From the NCBI GenBank assembly GCA_030590405.1, contig JAUUYO010000121.1:1-10160 (forward strand): a stretch of 10,160 nucleotides of DNA. Direction: 5' to 3'. This DNA comes from Kangiellaceae bacterium. GTDB taxonomy: Bacteria; Pseudomonadota; Gammaproteobacteria; Enterobacterales; Kangiellaceae. Position numbers and translations under genes: made by a program. The notes below the pieces were generated by a model, which made no database searches, was not told the origin of the DNA, and was given only the letters and a program-made list of their open reading frames with translations. Each line of letters starts with the position of its first letter. Position 1 is the first letter of the stretch. Below are positions 1-6,370 of this stretch, one piece after another.

Positions 1-57
1 ATTGCCTTTGAGGAAATTTTCAAGGGCTTCGATACTGGTTAGGTTTTCTATATTCAT
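1..57 (-). CDS. 5' end of a leftward gene, possibly a DDE integrase/transposase (partial)
   Basis: Only the first 19 codons are inside the window; the rest lies beyond position 1. The ATG is at 57-55 on the minus strand, preceded by a purine-rich GAGAG about five bases upstream that would serve as a ribosome binding site. The visible peptide is MNIENLTSIEALENFLKGN. From memory, a start of the form 'short leader, T-x-I-E-x-L-x-x-F-L-x-G-x' is common in a family of integrase-core transposases of Gammaproteobacteria. The twin direct repeats just upstream fit such an element. The peptide is too short to prove this, and it may be any gene beginning with an amphipathic helix. Confidence 0.45.
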   Translation of the reverse strand, partial: MNIENLTSIEALENFLKGN

Positions 58-100
58 GATTGCTCTCATAATTGAGATCATGGACTAGATAGAAATATTT

Positions 101-122
101 TTCAGACTCATTTTATATTGGA
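101..122 (+). repeat. 22-bp direct repeat, copy 1
   Basis: Begins TTCAGACTCATTT and ends TATATTGGA. It matches the copy at 136-157 at 21 of 22 positions, with a single T/C difference at position 14 of the unit. The two copies start 35 bp apart, in the same orientation. They lie just upstream of the leftward gene that starts at 57, so they could be transposase-binding sites or operator sites for that gene. Confidence 0.85.
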
Positions 123-135
123 ATCATGTACCTCG

Positions 136-157
136 TTCAGACTCATTTCATATTGGA
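136..157 (+). repeat. 22-bp direct repeat, copy 2
   Basis: Begins TTCAGACTCATTT and ends CATATTGGA; the partner of the copy at 101-122, with one mismatch. It is followed by CAAGG. If the pair belongs to a mobile element, this outer copy marks its right terminus. Confidence 0.85.
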
Positions 158-169
158 CAAGGCTAAAAC

Positions 170-198
170 TTGACCAGTATCTAGAATCGAGATAGCAT
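170..198 (+). promoter_or_regulatory. Candidate sigma-70 promoter for the secreted protein gene
   Basis: TTGACC (170-175) is separated by 17 bp from TAGCAT (193-198). The -35 matches the consensus well and the -10 at four of six positions. It would start transcription about 40 bp before the ATG at 247. A prediction from sequence only. Confidence 0.35.
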
Positions 199-246
199 GG
201 GGATCGTGTTTTAAACACTCATAAGCATGGAACCAAGGAGAGCATC

Positions 247-1104
247 ATGAATTATCAAATAACACGAGTACTCAAAATAGGAGCAATGTTCATTGTTTCT
301 CAGTTTTTTCTTATTAGTAATCTACAAGCGGGTAATATTTGCCAGCCTATAATGACCGCAGAAGTCGTTTGTGACTCGGATACCGGGCTGTATGTGGTTA
401 GTTACACTGCCACTTCATGGAACGGTATCGCGGGCGTTCCCGAAAGTCGCGAGAACTCTCAGATAGACATTATGATTAACAAAGTCCTGGTAGAATCTGG
501 CGCTTTTACTGCTCCAGACTACGCACTTTCCAACAATTTACCGATCCCCATCGATGTTGGACCCGGTGAGTCTTTTGCTATTGGCGCAAGGGCAATCGCT
601 GATTGGGGAGATGGTAACTCTGGCGGTCAGACGACCATTATTTCACTGACCGTTCCAACTGATGAGTGTGGCGTTCAAGCTACCGGACGTATGACAGGGG
701 GAGGTTCTCAAATAAGAGTTGATGGGGTTAGAGTGACTAAAGGTTTGACCTTACATTGCGATCTGGTGCTGTCTAATAATCTGGAAATCAATTGGAACGG
801 AAATAAATTTCATATTGAAGAGCATTTGACTACGCTCTCGTGTTCAGATGATCCTGATATTATTCAAGCACCACCAGAAGCGCCTTTTGATACGTTGATT
901 GGTGTCGCTTCGGGATCTTATAACAATCACACAGGTTATACTGGCGAATTCACTCTGGTCGATGGTGGTGAGCCTGGTGATATGGATATGGCGGGCTTCA
1001 AAGTTTATGAAACAGCTAATCCAGCGAATGTTGTTTTAGATGTTCCGCTGCAATATATTGATGGTGGAAATCTGCAAGCTCATTATGACCAACCCCACAA
1101 GTAG
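247..1104 (+). CDS. Exported protein with C-terminal TGGGS-type domain, function unknown
   Basis: 285 residues. The ATG is well supported by AAGGAGA at 235-241, the best Shine-Dalgarno sequence in the window. Residues 1-29 are a signal peptide: K10, a hydrophobic core (about 11-25), and cleavage probable near LQA-G. The mature protein looks all-beta. An N-terminal part (about 30-140) carries C32 and C43; a C-terminal part starts at GRMTGGGS (147-154) and continues with LHCD (169-172), NNLEINW (177-183), the FHIE stretch (188-191), C199 and an APFDTLIGVASG segment (212-223). I recall this C-terminal pattern from many secreted bacterial proteins, often near the end of large surface proteins, with no settled function. 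C171 and C199 may form a disulfide. There is no lipobox or C-terminal anchor, so it is probably periplasmic or released. It sits alone between a possible mobile element and a terminator and may be accessory. Confidence 0.85.
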   Translation: MNYQITRVLKIGAMFIVSQFFLISNLQAGNICQPIMTAEVVCDSDTGLYVVSYTATSWNGIAGVPESRENSQIDIMINKVLVESGAFTAPDYALSNNLPIPIDVGPGESFAIGARAIADWGDGNSGGQTTIISLTVPTDECGVQATGRMTGGGSQIRVDGVRVTKGLTLHCDLVLSNNLEINWNGNKFHIEEHLTTLSCSDDPDIIQAPPEAPFDTLIGVASGSYNNHTGYTGEFTLVDGGEPGDMDMAGFKVYETANPANVVLDVPLQYIDGGNLQAHYDQPHK

Positions 1105-1130
1105 TCAATAAACGTTGGCTTTTGCTGGCT

Positions 1131-1161
1131 TTACTAAAGGGGCAAACTGCCCCTTTAGTAA
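1131..1161. terminator. Perfect 14-bp hairpin between convergent genes, probable bidirectional terminator
   Basis: TTACTAAAGGGGCA (1131-1144), loop AAC, then its exact complement at 1148-1161. It lies between the stop of the secreted-protein gene (1104) and the end of the convergent phosphatase gene (1178). The GC-rich inner stem is flanked by TTTAGTAA/TTACTAAA, which gives a short U-rich stretch on either transcript. The downstream T run is poor, so efficiency is uncertain. Confidence 0.7.
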
Positions 1162-1177
1162 TTGTCATATGATGAAT

Positions 1178-1732
1178 TTATTTTAACTCTAAACTTTTTA
1201 ACTGGACTGGTTCAGAGCGAAGCAGCTTCGTTTTGATCTGTTCGGCTTGAAAACTCAATTGATAAACGCGATCATATTCTAAGTGTTCAATCTCGCCAAA
1301 ACTTTCGCCACCCAAAAGCGAGGCTAAATTTGGCGTGGTATTGCTGTGTCCGACAACTAGCAGGTTTCCCTGGCTGTTTAATAGCTGAGCGGCAAATTTC
1401 TTGAGTTTACCTGGATTGTAAAGCACGACATTCAGGCCCAATCGCTTGGCCAACGGTCCAGCGGTTTGCCGGGTGCGATTATAGTCAGAGGAATAGATCG
1501 CAACAATATTTTTATCTTTTAGTATCTGAGATAAATTTCCTGCACGTTGTTTTCCGATAGCCGTTAATGTCGGATCTTTGCTGCCATCGTTTTGTTTTTC
1601 AGCATGCCGGACCAAATAAATCGTTCGATCAACTTGTGAATAGGCTGGCGGGGTTAAGATTGTCAACAATATCAACGCTAACAGTATCAGCGTCAACAGT
1701 ACCGGCGCAGTGGTTAGCAGACTTGTTTTCAT
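1178..1732 (-). CDS. Exported histidine phosphatase family protein (SixA/phosphoglycerate-mutase-like)
   Basis: 184 residues. The catalytic LVRHAEK motif is at 40-46, with H43 the residue that becomes phosphorylated in this superfamily. R42 and the arginine of YNRTRQTA (R86) would bind phosphate, and the second histidine is in VVGHSNT (H129). The N-terminus (about 9-30) is one long hydrophobic run ending PPAYSQ. This indicates a signal peptide or membrane anchor, hence periplasmic location. The core is short, as in SixA and Ais-type members rather than true mutases. The substrate cannot be told; a sugar phosphate, phosphoprotein or cell-envelope phosphate are all possible. The ATG is preceded by TTAGGA on its strand. 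A 45-codon ORF ends 43 bp upstream on the same strand, and the hairpin at 1131-1161 lies just past its stop. Confidence 0.85.
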   Translation of the reverse strand: MKTSLLTTAPVLLTLILLALILLTILTPPAYSQVDRTIYLVRHAEKQNDGSKDPTLTAIGKQRAGNLSQILKDKNIVAIYSSDYNRTRQTAGPLAKRLGLNVVLYNPGKLKKFAAQLLNSQGNLLVVGHSNTTPNLASLLGGESFGEIEHLEYDRVYQLSFQAEQIKTKLLRSEPVQLKSLELK

Positions 1733-1775
1733 GGTGGTTTTCCTAATGTTGAAATGAGTAATGTAACAGGTAATG

Positions 1776-1913
1776 TTAGATTCGATTATAAATCCAATCT
1801 GGCATGATCTTCATTAACCAGGCGATTAATCGCCAGCCGATATCGGAAGTAGCACCGATCACAATAATACGAAGCAGGTCTTTTTGATTGATGATTTTAT
1901 CGACTCGTGACAT
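1776..1913 (-). CDS. 45-codon ORF with SDR-like GATSDIG motif; small protein or dehydrogenase remnant
   Basis: The ORF runs from ATG (1913-1911) to TAA (1778-1776). Its middle reads LLRIIVIGATSDIGWRLIAW: a hydrophobic strand, a glycine-rich turn and a helix. This is the layout of the first beta-alpha unit of a short-chain dehydrogenase Rossmann fold, where GATSDIG replaces the usual TGxxxGIG. The ORF stops 24 residues after that turn, so it cannot be an active dehydrogenase. It may be the remnant of a lost gene, or a genuine small hydrophobic protein co-transcribed with the phosphatase that starts 43 bp downstream. No clear Shine-Dalgarno precedes it. This ORF is all I can see in the 290-bp stretch 1733-2022, apart from a short GGTTTAG/GGGTTTAG repeat near 1931-1952. 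Confidence 0.4.
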   Translation of the reverse strand: MSRVDKIINQKDLLRIIVIGATSDIGWRLIAWLMKIMPDWIYNRI

Positions 1914-2052
1914 GTTTTGGCGGCTCTGTTTTAGGTTTAGTTTTGGGTTTAGTTATCGGTTCATTTGCTAGTTGATAGTGTAAATTCTATCCTGAGTGGC
2001 AAAATTATTAAAGTCAGAATAATTGAAGCGGCTAAAATCAATGGTATATCGG

Positions 2053-2081
2053 TTGCCGATATTGGGTAACACCTGTATCTT
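2053..2081 (+). promoter_or_regulatory. Candidate promoter for the membrane protein/synthase/acyltransferase operon
   Basis: TTGCCG (2053-2058), a 17-bp spacer, and TATCTT (2076-2081), each matching the sigma-70 consensus at four of six positions. Transcription would begin near 2088, about 25 bp before the preferred ATG at 2113. That position would exclude the longer reading from TTG 2023 or ATG 2041. Weak prediction. Confidence 0.25.
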
Positions 2082-2112
2082 ATGGCTTTATTTGTTGCTT
2101 GATCGGTTATTA

Positions 2113-2736
2113 ATGAAAAAAGTCACCATCCTGACGCTCGCCTTTTGTGCGGGTTTTTCAATCATGTGTTTTGAGCTGCTTGGCGGGCGATTGTTAGCGC
2201 CCTATTTTGGCAGCAGCGTGTATGTCTGGGGCAGTATCATTACGGTGTTTATGCTAGCGCTTTCCATCGGCTATTTAACCGGGGGTAAGCTGTCACTGTT
2301 TCGACCCAGTTTACGAAAGTACGCGATCATCTTTATCCTTTCTGCCATAAGTATTATGCCCACCATTTTCTTTTCTGAAGCCATTATGGACTGGGTGTTT
2401 GAACTGGTAGAAGATCCCCGCTATGGCTCGTTGCTGGCCTCCACATTACTGTTTTTAGTGCCAACCGCAGTGATGGGTATGGTTGCTCCTTATTCGGTTC
2501 GCATCCTAACCGAGTCAAAAGATTCTTCAGGCCAAACCGCGGGTTTTTTGTATTTTGTTTCGACCTTAGGCAGCGCCATAGGAACAATTGTCACCTCTTT
2601 CTATCTGGTGTTGTGGCTTGAGATCGATCAGATTTTATGGCTAACTTTTTCATTAATGTTAGTTGCGGGCATCGCCGCATTTGGTATTAGTTATACTCGC
2701 TCGATGCAATCGATTAAACTTGAGAACTGCGTTTAA
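2113..2736 (+). CDS. Six-helix membrane protein, membrane half of the fused MFS/spermidine synthase type
   Basis: 207 residues from ATG 2113. In-frame starts at TTG 2023 and ATG 2041 would add up to 30 residues, but homologues as I recall them begin right at the first helix, so I prefer 2113; no start has a good Shine-Dalgarno. About six membrane helices can be seen (near 3-24, 36-57, 70-90, 106-126, 143-168, 172-193). The segment LLAPYFGSSVYVWG (27-40), following F-E-L-L-G-G-R, is the hallmark of the membrane domain found fused in front of a spermidine-synthase domain in many bacteria. Here the protein stops after helix six, and the soluble domain is the next gene, 14 bp downstream in another frame. 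Function is unknown; it may carry the substrate or product of its partner. Confidence 0.8.
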   Translation: MKKVTILTLAFCAGFSIMCFELLGGRLLAPYFGSSVYVWGSIITVFMLALSIGYLTGGKLSLFRPSLRKYAIIFILSAISIMPTIFFSEAIMDWVFELVEDPRYGSLLASTLLFLVPTAVMGMVAPYSVRILTESKDSSGQTAGFLYFVSTLGSAIGTIVTSFYLVLWLEIDQILWLTFSLMLVAGIAAFGISYTRSMQSIKLENCV

Positions 2737-2750
2737 GTTAGCTGAACGGA

Positions 2751-3638
2751 ATGAGGATTAAGGTGAAATATTTATTCGGTTTTTTATTGTTATTTTGTTT
2801 CTGCAGCAATTTGTCGGCTCGCACCATTCATAAAGAACGATCAATCTATCGTAACATTGTGATCGTCGAGCAAAATAATAAACGCTGCATGCGATTTGAA
2901 ACTCGTCGTCGCTCGGTTTCTAACCAGGCGTGTATTAATTTGCAGGATCAGGATAAATTGGTGTTTGAATATACTCAGTCACTGATGGCTGGTTTAGCTT
3001 TTAATCCGTCGCCGAAAAGAATTCTGATCATTGGACTCGGTGGCGGTACTTTGCCTAAGACCTTTGCCAAAATATTACCACAAACCGAAGTGGTTTCGGT
3101 TGAAATTGATCCCGCCGTGGCAAAACTGGCGAAGAAGTATTTTTATTATGAAGAAAATGATAAAACCCAAACTGCAATCAAAGACGGCCGAGTTTACATT
3201 AAACGGGCACTTAAAAAACAACAAACCTTCGACTGGATCATTCTGGACGCATTTAATGGCGATTATATTCCAGAGCATCTGCTGACGGTTGAGTTTTTGA
3301 CCGAAGCCAAAAGCTTATTGGTGCCCGGCGGTTTATTATCGGCCAACACTTTTAACGGCAGTAGATTGTATGACTATGAGTCAGTGACTTACCAGTCGGT
3401 GTTTAAAGAGTTGCAAATCTTGCATTCTGTAACAAAAGGCAATCGCATCATTTTTGCCTGTAACTGTGAAAAACTGAGCAGTAAGATTAACGTAGATCAA
3501 CAGCTCAAAACAGCATTAGTTCCCTTTGGTGTAGATCTTGATTCTTTGGTGAAACGATTATCGAGCAAGATTGATTGGGACACCAGCGTACCACCTTTAA
3601 CGGATCAGTTTTCGCCAGCTAATCTACTGAATCAATAG
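2751..3638 (+). CDS. Spermidine-synthase-fold (SAM-dependent) protein with exported-type N-terminus
   Basis: 295 residues. A Rossmann-fold SAM or decarboxylated-SAM site is shown by IIGLGGGTLP (93-102), the acidic end of strand two VVSVEIDPAV (114-123), D145 in KDGRVYIK, and IILDAFNGDYIPEHLL (163-178). Upstream, YRNIVIVE and RCMRFE are the small N-terminal beta region of spermidine-synthase-like proteins. The D-S-x-D-P type loop that polyamine synthases use near the active site is replaced by D166-A-F-N-G-D. A true putrescine aminopropyltransferase is therefore doubtful. Residues 7-20 are strongly hydrophobic after a basic start, and a cleavage site near LSA-R is plausible, so the domain may be periplasmic. 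GTG 2763 is an alternative start, with AGGA (2754-2757) placed as its ribosome site; ATG 2751 has little. It lies between its membrane partner and an acyltransferase gene, probably in one transcript. Confidence 0.8.
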   Translation: MRIKVKYLFGFLLLFCFCSNLSARTIHKERSIYRNIVIVEQNNKRCMRFETRRRSVSNQACINLQDQDKLVFEYTQSLMAGLAFNPSPKRILIIGLGGGTLPKTFAKILPQTEVVSVEIDPAVAKLAKKYFYYEENDKTQTAIKDGRVYIKRALKKQQTFDWIILDAFNGDYIPEHLLTVEFLTEAKSLLVPGGLLSANTFNGSRLYDYESVTYQSVFKELQILHSVTKGNRIIFACNCEKLSSKINVDQQLKTALVPFGVDLDSLVKRLSSKIDWDTSVPPLTDQFSPANLLNQ

Positions 3639-3668
3639 TGATATTTTTTACAAAGATTGATTGATAAA

Positions 3669-4592
3669 ATGAACACTCCAAAAGATAACAAACCATCCCT
3701 TTTTTTTCCCATTAAAGGGTTTATTGTAGTGAGTTTGCTACACATTATTTATTGGCTGCCTAACCCTCTCACTCATGCTATCGGCCGCTTTTTTGGCTGG
3801 CTTAGTTATCAGTTATCTGCCCGAAAACGTAATATTATACTCACCAATTTAAACATTGCATTTCCAGCAATGCCACTCGCTGAAAAATTAAAATTGGCCA
3901 AACAATCGGCTATTCAGGGTGGCATGTTATTGTCCGAATTTCCCGATGCCTGGCTTGCCAGCCGAGAGAAAATTGAACAACAAATTATTGAAGTCAAAAA
4001 TGCCGAACTGGCTACTGAAATCCAGGCAAATAAAGAGCCTTTAGTAGTGATCGCACCGCATATCGGCAATTGGGAGTTTCTAGTTCAGTGGGTGCAATTA
4101 AATTATCCGATAATCGGTTTGTATTCACCTTCTAAAATCCCTCAGGTGGACCGGTTGATCTACGATGCCCGTAAAAAATTCGGGTGCAAACCTTTCTCCA
4201 CCGACAGCAAAGGTATCATGCAATTACTGCGAGGTTTAAAACAAGGTGGTTTTATGATGATGCTGCCAGATCAAGTGCCAAGAGAAAATGCGGGTATTTA
4301 TACCCCTTTTTTCGGCAAACCCGCTTACACCATGACCTTGTTGCATAAGTTAGTCAAAAAATCAAAAGCTAAAGTGTTGTTTGCCAGTTGCATTCGGCGG
4401 CAAGATAAAACCGGTTTTGATATCGCCTTTGAAACGGCACAATTTGATCCGGCGGAGCCTGATGTTGCGCTCTTTAATCAAAGCATGAACCAACAGATCG
4501 AAACGATCATTTGTCTCCATCCGGAACAGTACGTTTGGGATTATAAGCGGTTTAGACGACAACCGGATGGTTCTGATCCTTATAAAGGCTAG
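3669..4592 (+). CDS. Lipid A biosynthesis acyltransferase family protein (LpxL/LpxM/HtrB-like)
   Basis: 307 residues from ATG 3669; TTG 3657 would add four. An N-terminal hydrophobic segment (near 17-30) anchors the enzyme to the inner membrane. The catalytic H-x4-E is in APHIGNWE (H131, E136 in this numbering). It is followed by the family's further blocks: GLYSPSK, a late MMLPDQVPRENAG with a TPFFG loop, and the C-terminal QYVWDYKRFRR. Family members move an acyl chain from acyl carrier protein to the Kdo2-lipid A precursor on the cytoplasmic face, making the secondary acyl groups. Which position is acylated cannot be read from sequence. A related role acylating another lipid is possible, since many genomes carry several paralogues. 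It follows the synthase-like gene by 30 bp and converges on smg, with no strong terminator between. Confidence 0.88.
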   Translation: MNTPKDNKPSLFFPIKGFIVVSLLHIIYWLPNPLTHAIGRFFGWLSYQLSARKRNIILTNLNIAFPAMPLAEKLKLAKQSAIQGGMLLSEFPDAWLASREKIEQQIIEVKNAELATEIQANKEPLVVIAPHIGNWEFLVQWVQLNYPIIGLYSPSKIPQVDRLIYDARKKFGCKPFSTDSKGIMQLLRGLKQGGFMMMLPDQVPRENAGIYTPFFGKPAYTMTLLHKLVKKSKAKVLFASCIRRQDKTGFDIAFETAQFDPAEPDVALFNQSMNQQIETIICLHPEQYVWDYKRFRRQPDGSDPYKG

Positions 4593-4652
4593 ATCGGCCA
4601 GTCCTGAAAGACTGCGTCATTCGGATCGTAAAGCTCGCTAAATAATCTGCGA

Positions 4653-5120
4653 TCAATGAAAACAGGCGTCAATATTTTCCAGCCAGATGACCGCTTCTTC
4701 TTTGCCTGGAATATTAAATAACACCATACTGACTACCCATTTGAGTTGATCTAAATCGACTGGGGTTTGTGCTTCGAGCGCCAGTACTCGGTCAATCACA
4801 GCTTCTCGGCTGTGGCTATCTAAAACGCCTGCTTGTTCTAAAAAGTATAAAAATCCACGGCATTCGACGGAAAAAAAGGCTAACTCATAAGGATGGTAAA
4901 CTCGAGTGTGTTGCTGACTGCCAGCGACCGGGGCGAATGAGTCGGAACTAGCATCAATCAAACCATCCAACCAATCTAATGCCGAATCAATCTCGCCGGT
5001 TCTAAAACCCACTTCTTTTAGTTCATTGACCAGTGATTGAGTTTTTTCGACAGCGACAAATTCTTGCTCTTGAAAACGTTCAAAAATGTACTGTAATACA
5101 TCCATCACTTCTGTTTTCAT
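4653..5120 (-). CDS. smg: Smg family protein (DUF494)
   Basis: 155 residues from ATG 5120, chosen because GGAG (5130-5127) sits six bases upstream. A TTG at 5135 would add five residues but would include that ribosome site in the coding region. The protein begins MKTEVMDVLQYIFERF and carries the family blocks ALDWLDGL, RVYHPYE, CRGFLYFLEQAGVL, REAVIDRVLAL, and DLDQLKWVVSMVLFNIPG. All align closely with E. coli Smg as I remember it, and the length is normal. Smg is a small acidic cytosolic protein of unknown biochemical role, nearly always kept next to dprA. It is the last gene of the leftward tsaP/dprA/smg set. The 132-bp gap to dprA could hold its own promoter: TTGAAC, 16 bp, TAAAAA on the minus strand. 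Confidence 0.95.
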   Translation of the reverse strand: MKTEVMDVLQYIFERFQEQEFVAVEKTQSLVNELKEVGFRTGEIDSALDWLDGLIDASSDSFAPVAGSQQHTRVYHPYELAFFSVECRGFLYFLEQAGVLDSHSREAVIDRVLALEAQTPVDLDQLKWVVSMVLFNIPGKEEAVIWLENIDACFH

Positions 5121-5252
5121 TGATTTCTCCGACAAATGGCTGTTTAAAGATAAACGCAGCCTGATATTATTTTTAGTGCCTGATTGTTTTTATCGCTTGA
5201 TGGTTGCTGTTCAATTTTGGACTCAACCTCAATCCATCATCGCGATTGGTTG

Positions 5253-6350
5253 TTATAATCTGGCGTAACCGCCGGTGGTGTTGATTATCCAACCATCTAG
5301 CTCTAATAGTAACAGCTTATTTGTGATGGATTCTACAGGCAATTGGCTTCTCATCGAAATGCTGTCTAAGCTGGTTGTTTCATAATCAATAAATTTGAGA
5401 AATTCTGCCGTTTCTGGATTCAGCTGAGGTCGGCTTTGGATTTGGGTAGCTTGATTTTGGGCTTTGGCCAGTGCTGGTAATTCTTCCATAATGTCTTCGG
5501 TATTTTCTACCAACTTGGCCCCTTGTCTGATTAGATCATGGCAGCCTTGGGCGAGTGGATTATGAATGGAGCCAGGAATGGCAAACACTTCACGGGCTTC
5601 TTCCATGGCAAGACGAGCAGTAATTAGCGAACCACTCTTCTTTTTTGCTTCGACCACCAAAGTGCCGAGAGTGAGTCCGGCGATAATCCGGTTACGGCGG
5701 GGGAAACAGCCTGCCACCACTTTTTCTTCCGGAAAACATTCGGAGACAATCAGCCCATTATCTTTGATCAAATGGGCCAGGTTACGGTGTATTGCCGGAT
5801 AAACCCGGCTTAAACCAGTGCCAGTCACTGCTAAGGTGTAACCGCCCGCTGCTAACGCCGCGCGGTGTGCCTCGCCATCAATGCCTAATGCCAGGCCACT
5901 GGTAATGGTGAGACCTTGCTCGACTAAGGATTTACAGAACGTCTGAGTATTGGATATGCCTTGCGGTGTGGGACTACGGCTACCGACCACTGCGATTTGC
6001 GGGTTTAACAAATGTTCGATATTGCCAATCGCAAATAAAAACAATGGCGGGCTAGCTGTCTGGACTAGCAAAGGAGGGTAATAGGTTGAATGGATAGGGA
6101 TGATTTGTCGCCCCGGTTCTTCTAGCCATTCTAGCGCTTTATCGAATTGCTCGAAATCCATCGTTTGGATCGAAGCGATCGAGGATAACCGAATACCAGA
6201 ATCTTTGAGCTGTTGTTCATTGGCAGCAAACACTGCTGCGGGGGAACCAAAATGGTTGAGTAGTTTGATCGCGCCGATATCACCGACGCCATCGATTTTT
6301 CTTATCGCAAATAATTGTTTGAGTTGTTGCTCGTCATATCCGTTTGACAT
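5253..6350 (-). CDS. dprA: DNA processing protein DprA
   Basis: 365 residues, full length for the family. Residues about 10-60 are the N-terminal helical region with GVGDIG (21-26). The Rossmann-like DprA core follows, with AVVGSRSPTPQG (120-131), TSGLALGIDGEAH (150-162), the GTGLSRVYP turn (177-185), FPRRNRIIAGL (216-226), VVEAKKKSGSLITA (232-245) and AIPGS (257-261). A C-terminal winged-helix-like part starts near 308. DprA binds incoming single-stranded DNA, protects it and loads RecA during natural transformation. In non-competent species its role is less clear. All core motifs look intact, so the gene should be functional. The start ATG has no clear Shine-Dalgarno and lies 20 bp after the stop of the LysM gene, suggesting co-transcription. 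Confidence 0.97.
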   Translation of the reverse strand: MSNGYDEQQLKQLFAIRKIDGVGDIGAIKLLNHFGSPAAVFAANEQQLKDSGIRLSSIASIQTMDFEQFDKALEWLEEPGRQIIPIHSTYYPPLLVQTASPPLFLFAIGNIEHLLNPQIAVVGSRSPTPQGISNTQTFCKSLVEQGLTITSGLALGIDGEAHRAALAAGGYTLAVTGTGLSRVYPAIHRNLAHLIKDNGLIVSECFPEEKVVAGCFPRRNRIIAGLTLGTLVVEAKKKSGSLITARLAMEEAREVFAIPGSIHNPLAQGCHDLIRQGAKLVENTEDIMEELPALAKAQNQATQIQSRPQLNPETAEFLKFIDYETTSLDSISMRSQLPVESITNKLLLLELDGWIINTTGGYARL

Positions 6351-6370
6351 TGAGTTGACAGTGTTAAAGG

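Larger units (their letters stand above)
1..159. mobile_element. Possible terminal part of an insertion sequence or transposon
   Basis: This segment joins the start of a possible transposase (leftward from 57) to two direct repeats at 101-122 and 136-157. On the minus strand the outermost repeat begins TGTCC at 159-155, so the element could have a TG...CA type terminus at 159. Repeated transposase-binding sites next to an end, upstream of the transposase gene, are typical of Tn7-, Mu- and Tn5053-like elements and of some IS families. The other end and any target-site duplication are outside the window. The boundary is an inference. Confidence 0.3.

Noticed and set aside
1662..1702. Short imperfect repeats (CAACGCTAACAGTATC-like) in the phosphatase gene
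   Set aside because: They code for the leucine-rich signal segment and are explained by the repetitive hydrophobic composition.
1931..1952. Repeated GGTTTAG/GGGTTTAG units
   Set aside because: Only two imperfect units in an AT-rich spacer; too few to call a repeat array or binding site.
2736..2751. Frameshift that split a single fused membrane/synthase gene
   Set aside because: The first protein ends cleanly after its last helix, and the second has its own start and a signal-like N-terminus. Separate genes of this kind are, to my knowledge, a normal family form.
4599..4614. CAGTC-CTGAAA-GACTG hairpin between the convergent acyltransferase and smg genes
   Set aside because: The stem is only 5 bp and neither strand has a T run after it, so I do not call it a terminator.
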